Notes: a model not told the origin generated them from the letters alone. DNA of 64,000 nucleotides from Shimia sp040225985 (GCF_040225985.1 NZ_JBBPEU010000003.1:124001-188000), one strand, 5' to 3'. Shown: positions 1 to 8,191, numbered from the stretch's first letter. Made by a program: numbers and translations.

Positions 1-226
1 CGGGCCTGTCTGCCGGAAGATGCCACGCGCTGAGTCTGGCCCCGTCGCGCGCGGGGCTGTGCACCAGTGTCATCTCTGCCGTGTCGACCGAAGTCAGGAC
101 ATCCGCGAAGGACATCGCGCCCTCGGGCAAACTTTCCGCGGGACGCTGGGACGCCACAAGCCCCAGCGCAATGGCGGTGGTGACGCCCAATCCAATGGCC
201 GCCACCCCGAAAACCCGTTTCAACAT
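1..226 (-). CDS. Exported protein, N-terminal fragment (possible alpha/beta hydrolase)
   Basis: Only the first 75 codons lie in the window; the gene runs off the left edge. It starts at an ATG (226-224) 8 bases after the cimA stop codon, so it is probably co-transcribed with cimA. The N-terminus has two basic residues followed by a hydrophobic stretch (about residues 5-25), which looks like a signal peptide or a membrane anchor. The visible end reads LVHSPARDGARLSAWHLP, resembling the first strands of lysophospholipase-like alpha/beta hydrolases (S-x-DG-x-x-L-x-x-W). No catalytic residue is inside the fragment, so the family call is a guess. Confidence 0.5.
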   Translation of the reverse strand, partial: MLKRVFGVAAIGLGVTTAIALGLVASQRPAESLPEGAMSFADVLTSVDTAEMTLVHSPARDGARLSAWHLPADRP

Positions 227-234
227 TTAAACAC

Positions 235-1866
235 TCACGCTGCCCTGACGGCGCCGTCCCTCAACAATTTCCAGTTCAGCGCCTCGAGCAGCGCCTCAAA
301 ACTCGCATCTACAATATTGGCCGACACCCCGACCGTCGCCCAGCGGCGGCCCGTGTCGTCTTCGAAATCAATAATCACACGGGTCACCGCCTCGGTGCCG
401 CCATTGGTGATGCGCACCTTGAAATCCACAAGCCGCACATCGTTGATAATATCCTGATACGGGCCCAGATCCTGCCGCAGCGCCTGCCAGAGCGCGTTGA
501 CAGGGCCTTCGTCGCTCATCTCGCTGGCGTCCTCGTTCTTGAAATAGGATGTCATCTTGGCCCCGCTTGGCAGTTGGACGGTGACCACGGCCTCGGATTC
601 CACCACAAGGTTGCCGCGCGCATTGCGCCGCCGTTCCGAGATCACGCGATAGCGTTCCACGTCGAAAAAGCTTTGTGCCATGCCCAGTTCCTGCCGCGCC
701 AGCAGTTCGAAACTGGCCTGCGCGGTGTCATAGCTATAGCCCTCGGCCTCGCGGTCCTTGATCCGGGTCAGGATACGTCCGAGCGCGGGATCGCCCTTGT
801 CCACCGAAAGCCCCGCATCGGCCAGACGTTTGCGCAGGTTCGACTGCCCCGCCTGGTTCGACATCGGGATGATGCGTTCATTGCCCACCACGGAGGGATC
901 GACATGTTCATAGGTGGTCGGGTCTTTCAGGATCGCGCTGGCATGCAGCCCCGCCTTGTGGGCAAAGGCCGAAGCCCCGACATAGGCCGCCTGTTTCATC
1001 GGCACGCGGTTCAGGATGTCATCCAGAAGGCGGCTCGCGCGGGTCAGACCCTTGAGCGCGTCCAGCGTCACGCCGGTCTCGTAAAGGCTGGCATAGGGTT
1101 CCTTGAGCAAGAGCGTCGGGATCAGCGTGGTCAGGTTGGCATTGCCACAGCGTTCGCCAAGGCCGTTCAGCGTGCCCTGAATCTGGCGCGCGCCCGCATC
1201 GACGGCGGCCAGCGAATTGGCGACCGCATGTTCGGTGTCGTTATGGGTGTGGATGCCCACATGGCTGCCCGGAATGCCCGCCGCGATCACCGCCTTGGTG
1301 ATCTCGTACACCTCGCGCGGCAGGGCGCCGCCATTGGTGTCGCATAACACGATCCAGCGCGCCCCGGCCTCGTAGGCGGCCCTGACGGTTTCCAGCGCAT
1401 AGGCCGGGTTGGATTTGTAACCGTCAAAGAAATGCTCGGCGTCGAACAGGGCCTCGCGTCCTTGCGCAACCAGATATTCCATTGTACGGCGGATGTTTAC
1501 GGTGTTTTCCTCAAGTGAAATCCCAAGCGCGGTTTCCACGTGGAAATCGTGGGTCTTGCCGACAAGGCACACGGCGGGCGTGGCCGCGTTCATCACGGCG
1601 GCCAGCACATCGTCGTTTTCCGCCGACATGCCCGCGCGCTTGGTCATGCCAAAGGCGGTAAAGGTTGCGGCCAGTTTGGGCCTGGTGTCGAAGAACTCGC
1701 TATCCGTCGGGTTCGCGCCGGGCCAGCCGCCTTCGATATAGTCGATGCCAAGGCTGTCCAGCACGGCGGCGATCTGCGCCTTTTCGGGGGTCGAGAATTG
1801 TACGCCCTGCGTCTGTTGGCCGTCGCGCAGGGTGGTGTCATAGAGATAGAGGCGGTCTTTGCTCAT
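235..1866 (-). CDS. cimA: (R)-citramalate synthase
   Basis: Condenses pyruvate with acetyl-CoA to (R)-citramalate, giving 2-oxobutyrate for isoleucine without threonine. The 543-aa protein opens with the DRE-TIM metallolyase signature YDTTLRDGQQTQG (residues 9-21) and carries the metal-binding HTHND motif in the middle of the barrel. A C-terminal LeuA-type regulatory dimer domain follows. Length and the GGWPGANPTD segment fit CimA rather than 2-isopropylmalate or homocitrate synthase. The ATG at 1866 is preceded by a strong ribosome binding site (AAGGAG). It lies 127 bases downstream of cysS on the same strand. Feedback inhibition by isoleucine through the LeuA domain is expected from the family, not visible here. 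Confidence 0.93.
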   Translation of the reverse strand: MSKDRLYLYDTTLRDGQQTQGVQFSTPEKAQIAAVLDSLGIDYIEGGWPGANPTDSEFFDTRPKLAATFTAFGMTKRAGMSAENDDVLAAVMNAATPAVCLVGKTHDFHVETALGISLEENTVNIRRTMEYLVAQGREALFDAEHFFDGYKSNPAYALETVRAAYEAGARWIVLCDTNGGALPREVYEITKAVIAAGIPGSHVGIHTHNDTEHAVANSLAAVDAGARQIQGTLNGLGERCGNANLTTLIPTLLLKEPYASLYETGVTLDALKGLTRASRLLDDILNRVPMKQAAYVGASAFAHKAGLHASAILKDPTTYEHVDPSVVGNERIIPMSNQAGQSNLRKRLADAGLSVDKGDPALGRILTRIKDREAEGYSYDTAQASFELLARQELGMAQSFFDVERYRVISERRRNARGNLVVESEAVVTVQLPSGAKMTSYFKNEDASEMSDEGPVNALWQALRQDLGPYQDIINDVRLVDFKVRITNGGTEAVTRVIIDFEDDTGRRWATVGVSANIVDASFEALLEALNWKLLRDGAVRAA

Positions 1867-1915
1867 GTGTTCTGCTCCTTGGCCTCTTTACTCATCCGTT
1901 TGGGGTCAAAACATC

Positions 1916-1972
1916 CCGGTTCGCTTGCGAACCGGTTCGCCCCCGACCCGCCCCAACCCTCGTGTCGGGGGC
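1916..1972. other. Two adjacent hairpins between cysS and cimA
   Basis: Two inverted repeats fill half of the 127-base gap. The first is CCGGTTCGC-TT-GCGAACCGG at 1916-1935. The second pairs GCCCCCGAC (1939-1947) with GTCGGGGGC (1964-1972) around a 16-base loop. Both arms are perfect. Neither is followed by a T-run on either strand, so an intrinsic terminator is not convincing. They may mark the 3' end of the cysS message or a processing site. Confidence 0.45.
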
Positions 1973-1993
1973 AAACCTTTGTTGCGTAGGTTT

Positions 1994-3367
1994 TCACAAC
2001 AACCCCTCCAGCTTGGCTGCATCAAAGCCGGCGGCTGGCAGCAATTCCACCCCGGCCTTGCTCATCCGCACCTCGACACCGGCCTCGACAAGCGCGGATT
2101 TGATCCGGTCCACCTCGGAGAAGTCTTTGCTTTCCATTGCCTTGGCGCGGGTGTCTGCCAAAAGCACTTCATAGGCCGACAGGTCCACGCCCTTGGCCCA
2201 GTCGCCCAATTCCCCGGTCAACAGGCCCAGCATGTTGGCGCTGGCCAACAGCCCCGCCGCATCGCCGACACCGGCCAGCTTGTGCAACTCGGCAATCGCC
2301 CCAGCCGTGTTCAGATCATCAGCGAGAGCAGCGACAAGCGCCTCAGACACTTGCCCAGCCTCAACTCCATCGGTCAGCGTGCGCCACTTGCGCAGCGTCG
2401 CCTCGGCCTCGGCGGCCTTTTTCGCGGTCCAGTCCATCGGCTTGCCATAATGCGTCGACAGGAACACAAAGCGGATCACCTCGCCGGGCACCCCCTGATC
2501 CAGCAGGTCGCGCACGGTGAAGAAATTGCCGAGGCTTTTGGACATCTTCTTGCCCTCGACCTGCAGCATCTCGTTGTGCAGCCAGTAATTCGCAAAACCT
2601 CCGCCATCCTCGGCATGGCCCGAGGCACAGCAGCTTTGCGCGATCTCGTTCTCGTGGTGCGGGAATTGCAGGTCGTTGCCACCGCCGTGAATGTCGAACG
2701 TCTCGCCCAGCAGATCCTTGGCCATGGCCGAGCATTCGATATGCCAGCCCGGACGCCCACGGCCCCAGGGCGACTCCCACCCCGGCAGATCGTCGCTCGA
2801 CGGTTTCCACAGCACGAAATCCATCGGGTCTTCCTTGTAGGGCGCCACTTCGACCCGCGCGCCCGCGATCATGTCATCCACCGACCGGCCCGACAGCGCG
2901 CCATAGTGTTTATAGGCCCGCACGCGGAACAGGACATGCCCGTCTTTGGCATAGGCAAAACCGTCGGCGATCAGCGTTTCGATCATCGCGATCATCTGCG
3001 GGATATATTGCGTGGCGCGTGGCATGAAATCCGGCTCGCGCGCACCAAGCGCCGCCATGTCATCCAGATACCATTGGGTTGTCTCGGCGGTGATCTCGGA
3101 AATCGGGCGGCCCGACTCGGCAGCGCGCGCGTTGATCTTGTCATCCACATCGGTGAAATTGCGCACATAGGTCACGTGGGTTTCGCCGTAGACATGGCGC
3201 AACAGCCGGTTCAGCACATCGAACACCACCACGGGACGCGCGTTGCCGATATGTGCGCGGTCATAGACCGTCGGACCACAGACATACATGCGCACATTGT
3301 TCGGATCGATCGGCCGGAACACCTCTTTCTTGCGGGTCTTGGAATTGTGCAGCTTGATCGTTGTCAT
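1994..3367 (-). CDS. cysS: Cysteine--tRNA ligase
   Basis: Charges tRNA-Cys in the cytoplasm. The class I signature is complete: zinc ligand Cys30 in YVCGPTVYD, HIGN at about residues 39-42, and KMSKS near residue 270 followed by LGNFF. GWHIECSAM and the downstream HHENEIAQS motif, which give further zinc and substrate contacts, are also visible. The start is set at the ATG at 3367 (MTTIKLHN), giving 458 aa, the usual family length. An upstream in-frame start at 3409 would add 14 residues that do not resemble the family. Confidence 0.95.
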   Translation of the reverse strand: MTTIKLHNSKTRKKEVFRPIDPNNVRMYVCGPTVYDRAHIGNARPVVVFDVLNRLLRHVYGETHVTYVRNFTDVDDKINARAAESGRPISEITAETTQWYLDDMAALGAREPDFMPRATQYIPQMIAMIETLIADGFAYAKDGHVLFRVRAYKHYGALSGRSVDDMIAGARVEVAPYKEDPMDFVLWKPSSDDLPGWESPWGRGRPGWHIECSAMAKDLLGETFDIHGGGNDLQFPHHENEIAQSCCASGHAEDGGGFANYWLHNEMLQVEGKKMSKSLGNFFTVRDLLDQGVPGEVIRFVFLSTHYGKPMDWTAKKAAEAEATLRKWRTLTDGVEAGQVSEALVAALADDLNTAGAIAELHKLAGVGDAAGLLASANMLGLLTGELGDWAKGVDLSAYEVLLADTRAKAMESKDFSEVDRIKSALVEAGVEVRMSKAGVELLPAAGFDAAKLEGLL

Positions 3368-3601
3368 GTCTCGTCCTCGGGCGGCCACAGCGCAAGGGAT
3401 ACTGGGCACAGGTTACGCTCGCGGCGGGCTTAACAACTTCAAAGCATGTTTGGAATAGAAGAACGGCCCGCCAGTTTGTCTCAGGCAGGAATGCAGCAAA
3501 TAATGAGGGTGCGTGCAGTGTTCATGGGGGCGACCATAGGCAGAGGCCCCGCCCCGGTCAAGCGTGTTGACGCGCCCGCGCCCACCCCGCATGGTGGCGA
3601 C

Positions 3602-3949
3602 ATGATCCGCGATGACGTCAATGCCTTGTGCGCCGCCCTGCCGGGGGCGGAATGGTCCGAACCCTTTGGTCCGGGCCATGATGTGTGGAAGGTCGGAGAC
3701 AAGATCTTTGCCGCGATGGGGGCGCAAGGGGTGGGTGTCTCGCTCAAGACTCCCGATATCGACACTGCCCAAATGCTGATTGAGGTTGGCGCGGGCCTCA
3801 AGGCGCCCTATTTCCACCGCAGCTGGATCCTGATCCCCTTTGGCGGCGACGCGGATGAGATGCGCCACCGCCTGCACGTGTCATACGATACTGTGCGGGC
3901 AAGTCTGACAAAAAAGCTTCAGGCCAGCCTCGCGCCCCGCCTGCCCTGA
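3602..3949 (+). CDS. MmcQ/YjbR family DNA-binding-like protein
   Basis: A 115-aa protein of the MmcQ/YjbR family, small cytoplasmic proteins with a CyaY-like fold whose role is unsettled. Family traits visible are the N-terminal helix with LPGAEWSEPFGPGHDVWKVG, the strand pair KIFAAMG and VSLKTP, and the closing ILIPFGGDADEMRHRLHVSYDTVRASL. The ATG at 3602 is chosen because the reading frame upstream (from 3446) has no family similarity and is rich in Pro/Ala. The ribosome binding site is weak (GGTGGCGA). The gene is alone between cysS (divergent) and the VOC gene (convergent). Confidence 0.8.
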   Translation: MIRDDVNALCAALPGAEWSEPFGPGHDVWKVGDKIFAAMGAQGVGVSLKTPDIDTAQMLIEVGAGLKAPYFHRSWILIPFGGDADEMRHRLHVSYDTVRASLTKKLQASLAPRLP

Positions 3950-4016
3950 GACCAGCCGCGCCCGCGTCACCCGCCCAATCGGATAGCCGCGCCGGATGAG
4001 GACCCGTTCCAGAAGG

Positions 4017-4391
4017 TCACGCATAACTGACCACCTCGAACTCGATCCCGTCCGGCCCGTCGAAATAGAACCGCAGCCCCGGTTCGTAATCGGCGTGGTT
4101 TTTTGGCACATAACCGGCGCGCTTCACTTTTTCTTCCACCGTATCAATGTCTTCGACGACCACGCCCACATGGTTCAGCCCTCCGATACGGGTATAGGTG
4201 TTGCCCGCCGCTTCAAGCGGTTTGGCGGGTGCATACAGCGCCAGATAGCTGTCTGCGTCGCCCACATGCACGGAATACCCGTTGTCGATGGCGGCCCCTT
4301 CCCAGCGGATATGCCAGCCGAACAGATCGCACAGGATCGCGGCGCTGGCCTTTGGGTCGGGCACGGTGACGTTCACATGTTCCAGTTTCAT
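4017..4391 (-). CDS. VOC (glyoxalase/bleomycin resistance) family protein
   Basis: A 124-aa vicinal-oxygen-chelate protein made of two beta-alpha-beta-beta-beta modules. Candidate metal ligands are His5 (LEHVNVTV), His74 (GLNHVGVVV) and Glu117 or Glu119 (GIEFEV), as in glyoxalase I and ring-cleaving dioxygenases. The substrate is not evident. The ATG at 4391 gives the standard N-terminus; an upstream start in the same frame adds MSREKGNT with no support. It is transcribed divergently from soxR from a promoter whose spacer is a SoxR box, so it is most likely induced by redox-cycling compounds and may act on a reactive aldehyde or an antibiotic-like quinone. That role is inference. Confidence 0.85.
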   Translation of the reverse strand: MKLEHVNVTVPDPKASAAILCDLFGWHIRWEGAAIDNGYSVHVGDADSYLALYAPAKPLEAAGNTYTRIGGLNHVGVVVEDIDTVEEKVKRAGYVPKNHADYEPGLRFYFDGPDGIEFEVVSYA

Positions 4392-4424
4392 GGTGTTTCC
4401 TTTCTCTCGACTCATCTTTGAACC

Positions 4425-4456
4425 TGTTGTAATTCTTCAAGTTAACTTGAGGTCAA
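4425..4456 (-). promoter_or_regulatory. SoxR box within a 19-bp-spacer promoter
   Basis: The sequence CTTCAAGTTAACTTGAGG (4435-4452) differs at one base from the soxS operator of Escherichia coli as I recall it, CCTCAAGTTAACTTGAGG. Read toward the VOC gene it sits between TTGACC (-35, 4456-4451) and TACAAC (-10, 4431-4426) with a 19-base spacer, the over-long spacing typical of MerR-family promoters. The soxR start at 4470 lies on the other side, so the same site may also autoregulate soxR. Confidence 0.88.
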
Positions 4457-4469
4457 ACGGTTTTTTCCC

Positions 4470-4940
4470 ATGCCTGACAATCGACTTACCAAAGGCGGGC
4501 TGACAATCGGCGAGGTGTCCGACCGCACGGGGCTGGCCCCTTCGGCGATCCGTTTTTATGAGGACCAGCAACTGGTGTTTCCGCTGCGCAATGCCGGTGG
4601 GCAGCGGCGCTTTGACCGCTCGGACATCCGGCGCCTGTCTTTCGTGATGATCGCGCAGGGCCTTGGCTTTACCCTGCCCGAGATCCGCAGCGCCCTGCAG
4701 GGCCTGCCCGAGGGGCGCACCCCGACCAAGCGCGACTGGGAACGGATCTCGACCCGCTTTCGGCGCGACCTTGATGCACGCATCGCACGCATGACCGCTC
4801 TGCGTGACAAGCTCGACGGCTGTATCGGATGCGGCTGCCTGTCGCTGAAGACCTGTGCGCTCTACAACCCCCAGGACCGCGCGCGCAGCCGTGGAACAGG
4901 CCCGCGGTATCTGTTGGGCGACCGGCCCTCGGACCTCTGA
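4470..4940 (+). CDS. soxR: Redox-sensitive transcriptional activator SoxR
   Basis: A MerR-family regulator of 156 aa. It has an N-terminal winged helix (LTIGEVSDRTGLAPSAIRFY), a central dimerisation helix and the four cysteines C118-x2-C121-x-C123-x5-C129 (CIGCGCLSLKTC) that hold the [2Fe-2S] cluster of SoxR. In most bacteria SoxR is oxidised by redox-cycling metabolites and directly activates a few protective genes; no soxS is needed. The obvious target here is the divergent VOC gene. The ATG at 4470 is only about 17 bases from the SoxR box and has no clear ribosome binding site, so the message may have a very short or absent leader. Confidence 0.93.
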   Translation: MPDNRLTKGGLTIGEVSDRTGLAPSAIRFYEDQQLVFPLRNAGGQRRFDRSDIRRLSFVMIAQGLGFTLPEIRSALQGLPEGRTPTKRDWERISTRFRRDLDARIARMTALRDKLDGCIGCGCLSLKTCALYNPQDRARSRGTGPRYLLGDRPSDL

Positions 4941-5102
4941 CCACCTGATGACATTCGCGGCAACCCCGTCCTCCCTCAGGTAATCCGGCGAACCACTCCG
5001 AATGCCATTCGAAAGATTTCCAGACCCCCGAATTCCATTTGACGCGCGCGCAGGATATCGGCCATTTCCAAAGGCCAGACCCCGCAGCACAGGAGCAGAC
5101 CC

Positions 5103-6275
5103 ATGCAGCTTTCCCATCGGATCACCCACATCACCGGCGGCGGGTCGGACGGTTGGGACGTGTTCTACAAGGCGCGCCGCATGGTGGCCGAGGGGCAACC
5201 GGTGATCGAACTGACCATCGGCGAACATGATATTCGCACCGATCCGGTGATCCTCGCCGCGATGGACCGCGCCGCCCGTTCAGGCCATACAGGCTATGCC
5301 ATGGTGCCCGGCATCCAGAGCCTGCGCGAAAACGTGGCCCGCCGGATCGAGGCGCAATCCGGTGTGCCCACCACGGCCAACAATATCCTGATCACGCCCG
5401 GCGGTCAGGCAGCCCTCTTCGCGGCCCATCTCGCGACCTGCAACGAAGGTGACACCGCGCTGTTCCTGGATCCCTATTACGCGACCTACCCGGGGGTCAT
5501 CCGCAGCATCGGGGCCGTTGCAAAGCCCGTGCAAACCCATGCCGAAGACGCATTTCAGCCCCGCGCCGAAGATATCGCGACAGCAGCCAAGGACGGCGCG
5601 GCTTCGCTCTTGATCAACACGCCAAACAACCCCACCGGAACAGTCTATGGCCGCGACACCCTTGAAGGGGTGGCTCAGGTCTGCAGGGACCATGATCTCT
5701 GGCTCATCTCGGACGAGGTCTATGACACGCAGGTCTGGGAGGGCACCCACCTGTCGCCCCGCGCCCTGCCCGGCATGGCCGAACGCACGCTGGTGGTCGG
5801 GTCGATGTCCAAATCCCACGCCATGACCGGCAGCCGTGTCGGCTGGATCTGCGGGCCGGAAGAGGCAATTTCACACCTGATCAACCTCGCCACGCACACC
5901 ACCTATGGCGTGGCCGGTTTCATTCAGGATGCCGCCGATTTCGCCCTGAATCAGGGCCCAGACCTCGAAGAGAAGATCGCCGCCCCCTTCCGCCGTCGCC
6001 GCGAGATCGCCCGGGACATTCTGGAGAACCAGAACACCGTCGGTCTGATCCCGGCGCAGGGGGCGATGTATATCATGCTGGATATCCGCGCCACGGGGCT
6101 CAGCGGAGAAGACTTTGCCAACCGCCTGCTGGATGCGGAACTGATCGCGGTCATGCCGGGCGAAAGCTTTGGCAGATCGGCCGCCGGGCACGTCCGTGTC
6201 GCCATGACCGTGGACGACGATGCCTTTGCCGAAGCCCTGCGTCGTCTCTGCACCTTTGCGGCGGAAATCGCCTGA
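5103..6275 (+). CDS. PLP-dependent aminotransferase, class I/II
   Basis: A 390-aa fold-type I aminotransferase. Visible landmarks are the NTPNNPTG motif at 172-179, SDEVY at 203-207, the PLP lysine K237 in SMSKSHAMTG, and the arginine of SRVGW that contacts phosphate. The substrate cannot be told; the family includes aspartate-, aromatic- and kynurenine-type enzymes. A GGAGC element lies just upstream of the ATG. It is followed 237 bases later by the mttB-like gene on the same strand, separated by a palindrome and a possible short peptide gene. The second aminotransferase at 18489 belongs to the same broad class but is clearly a different paralogue. Confidence 0.85.
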   Translation: MQLSHRITHITGGGSDGWDVFYKARRMVAEGQPVIELTIGEHDIRTDPVILAAMDRAARSGHTGYAMVPGIQSLRENVARRIEAQSGVPTTANNILITPGGQAALFAAHLATCNEGDTALFLDPYYATYPGVIRSIGAVAKPVQTHAEDAFQPRAEDIATAAKDGAASLLINTPNNPTGTVYGRDTLEGVAQVCRDHDLWLISDEVYDTQVWEGTHLSPRALPGMAERTLVVGSMSKSHAMTGSRVGWICGPEEAISHLINLATHTTYGVAGFIQDAADFALNQGPDLEEKIAAPFRRRREIARDILENQNTVGLIPAQGAMYIMLDIRATGLSGEDFANRLLDAELIAVMPGESFGRSAAGHVRVAMTVDDDAFAEALRRLCTFAAEIA

Positions 6276-6298
6276 AAAAGGCCCCTGACGGCCCAAAA

Positions 6299-6313
6299 GC
6301 GACATAATGTCGC
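6299..6313. promoter_or_regulatory. Perfect 15-base palindrome, possible operator
   Basis: GCGACAT-A-ATGTCGC is a perfect inverted repeat 23 bases after the aminotransferase stop codon and upstream of both the short ORF at 6376 and the methyltransferase gene at 6513. Odd-length symmetric sites of this kind are typical of dimeric repressors such as GntR or XRE types. No regulator gene is adjacent, and I cannot assign the binding protein. Confidence 0.5.
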
Positions 6314-6375
6314 GAACGGCGCAGATTATCCTGTATTGAGCGGCCCATGATTGCCTCATGACAGGAGGTAACGCC

Positions 6376-6471
6376 GTGCAAGCCATGCGCAGCAAAATTC
6401 AACTGGTCATCATGACCATCGGTGCGGAACGCGGTCGTGCCGCGCGCGGGCGCCCCTGTTTCAACGTCTGA
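6376..6471 (+). CDS. Possible 31-aa small peptide
   Basis: A GTG start at 6376 lies 7 bases after AGGAGG (6363-6368), the best Shine-Dalgarno match in this part of the window. It opens a 31-codon frame ending in TGA at 6471, 41 bases before the mttB-like gene. The peptide has a hydrophobic centre (IQLVIMTIG), an Arg-rich segment (ERGRAARGR) and a C-terminal PCFNV. It could be a translated leader peptide for the gene below, or a small protein in its own right. No family is recognised, and the frame is too short to be convincing from codon use. Confidence 0.45.
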   Translation: MQAMRSKIQLVIMTIGAERGRAARGRPCFNV

Positions 6472-6512
6472 CCTCACCCAAGACCAGGCATTGAAACAGG
6501 AAATGACCCCAT

Positions 6513-8054
6513 ATGAACGCGATCCCTTCCCGCCGTTCTGGCGGACGCGCCGCCCGCCGCGCGGCCCGCGCCGCCCCCGTTGACGCAGAGGCCCGCTCGG
6601 TGCGGGCCGGCATGTCCGGCGGCCAGTACAAACCCCTCTCGGACAGCCAGATTGCCCGGATCCACGATGCCGCGCTCGAGGCGCTGGAAACCATCGGCCT
6701 TTGCGATGCGCCCCCCAGCGGGGTCGCCTACCTCGTCAATGCAGGCTGTATTGCCGGTGATGACGGGCGCATCCGCTTTCCCCGCGCCGTGGTTGAAGAC
6801 GCGCTGGCCATGGCCTGCCGCGATATCACGCTCTGCGGTCGTGACTCGCGCCATGATCTGCACCTGAACGGCACACGCGTGCATTTCGGCACGGCGGGCG
6901 CAGCCGTGAACATGGTCGATGTCGAAGGCCGCAATTACCGCGACTCGACCGTGCAGGATCTGCATGATGCGGCGCGCATCGTGGATGTGCTGGACAATGT
7001 GCATTTCCTGCAACGCCCCATGGTGTGCCGCGATATTACCGATAATCGCGAAATGGACCTCAATACCATCTACGCCACCGTATCAGGCACCACCAAACAT
7101 ATCGGCACCTCCTTCACGGAACCCGACTTCGTGGGCGACGCGCTGGAGATGCTGCACATGATCGCGGGGGGCGAAGACCGCTGGCGGGCGCGCCCCTTTG
7201 TCAGCAACTCCAACTGTTTCGTGGTCCCGCCGCTGAAATTCGCCACCGAATCCTGCGAGGTGATGGAACGCTGCATCGCCGGCGGCATGCCGGTGCTTTT
7301 GTTGTCGGCGGGCATGGCCGGGGCCACTGCCCCCTCGACCATCGCGGGTGCCATCGTGCAGGCCGTGGCCGAATGCCTGGCCGGGCTGGTCTACGTGAAC
7401 GCGGTGAAACCGGGCCATCCGGCGATCTTCGGCACCTGGCCCTTTGGCCTTGATCTGCGCAGCGGGGCGATGACCGGCGGCTCGGGTGAACAGGCACTGC
7501 TGACGGCGGGCTGCGCGCAGATGCACGCCTTTTATGGCCTGCCCGGTGGCGCGGCGGCGGGCATGACCGATGCCAAACTGCCCGACATGCAGGCCGGCTG
7601 GGAACAGATGTGTTCCAATGTGCTGGCCGGGGTGGCGGGCCTGAACATGGTTTATGAATCCGTCGGCATGCACGCGTCGCTTCTGGGATTCTGCCATGAA
7701 TCGCTGATCCTGGGCGACGACATGATCGGTCACGCCCTGCGCGTGTTGCGTGGGATCGAGGTCGACGATACCACGCTGGCCCTCGACCAGATGCGCGAGG
7801 TCTGCCTGGGCGGGCCGGGCCATTACCTCGGCACGTCCGAGACCCTAGCCCGGATGGAAAAAGACTATGTCTATCCGTCTCTTGGAGACCGAACCTCACC
7901 CAAGGAATGGGCCGAGATCGGCAAGCCTGACCTGAACCGCAAGGCCATCGCGCGCAAAGAGGACATTCTTTCTCGCCCTTCGGCCGCGCAATTGGACCCG
8001 GACCTCGACACGGCGCTTCGGGCACGTTTCACCATCCATCTGCCACGCGGCTAG
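6513..8054 (+). CDS. Trimethylamine methyltransferase (MttB) family protein, non-pyrrolysine type
   Basis: A 513-aa corrinoid-dependent methyltransferase homologue of the MttB superfamily. The Arg-rich start (RRSGGRAARRAARAAP) and the TIM-barrel body with VHFGTAGAAVNMVD and GGSGEQALLTAG are characteristic of the copies common in Rhodobacterales. Methanogen MttB reads through an internal amber codon as pyrrolysine. Here the frame has no internal TAG; its only TAG is the terminal stop. By analogy with glycine-betaine methyltransferase MtgB the substrate may be a quaternary amine such as glycine betaine or carnitine, but this is not provable from sequence. No corrinoid protein gene is adjacent. 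The upstream aminotransferase and downstream acyltransferase are on the same strand. Confidence 0.85.
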   Translation: MNAIPSRRSGGRAARRAARAAPVDAEARSVRAGMSGGQYKPLSDSQIARIHDAALEALETIGLCDAPPSGVAYLVNAGCIAGDDGRIRFPRAVVEDALAMACRDITLCGRDSRHDLHLNGTRVHFGTAGAAVNMVDVEGRNYRDSTVQDLHDAARIVDVLDNVHFLQRPMVCRDITDNREMDLNTIYATVSGTTKHIGTSFTEPDFVGDALEMLHMIAGGEDRWRARPFVSNSNCFVVPPLKFATESCEVMERCIAGGMPVLLLSAGMAGATAPSTIAGAIVQAVAECLAGLVYVNAVKPGHPAIFGTWPFGLDLRSGAMTGGSGEQALLTAGCAQMHAFYGLPGGAAAGMTDAKLPDMQAGWEQMCSNVLAGVAGLNMVYESVGMHASLLGFCHESLILGDDMIGHALRVLRGIEVDDTTLALDQMREVCLGGPGHYLGTSETLARMEKDYVYPSLGDRTSPKEWAEIGKPDLNRKAIARKEDILSRPSAAQLDPDLDTALRARFTIHLPRG

Positions 8055-8059
8055 GCCCT

Positions 8060-8105
8060 TTTTCTTGGACTAAATACCTCGGGGGTTTGGGGGCAGCGCC
8101 CCCAA
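8060..8105 (-). repeat. Dispersed intergenic repeat, copy 1
   Basis: Read on the minus strand it is a GGGGGC/GCCCCC hairpin, then ACCCCCGAGGTATTTAGTCC and an AAGA tail. The same layout (G/C hairpin, CCCCCGGAGTATTTCGGGC, AAGATGAAG) occurs at 56743-56790 and, more diverged, at 17346-17400. All three copies sit just beyond the 3' end of a gene, here the mttB-like gene, where the hairpin could stabilise or end the message. Confidence 0.6.
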
Positions 8106-8191
8106 TCCTGCCGCCTGCCACACAGGTTTCCGGTTCAATTCCGCGCCAAAACGACTTAGAGCGGATTCAAACATGCAGGACGGAGCCGGAA

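Noticed and set aside
235..1866. Several plus-strand frames opposite cimA and cysS (for example 574-1347, 1859-3433)
   Set aside because: They are antisense shadows of well-supported genes and show no domain motifs.
3881..4024. 47-aa minus-strand frame overlapping the VOC stop as ATGCGTGA
   Set aside because: The start overlap is suggestive, but almost half of the frame is antisense to the YjbR gene, no family is recognised and the length is too short to judge.
6513..8054. Pyrrolysine-containing MttB
   Set aside because: No in-frame internal TAG exists; the single TAG is the terminal stop, and homologues end at a similar length.
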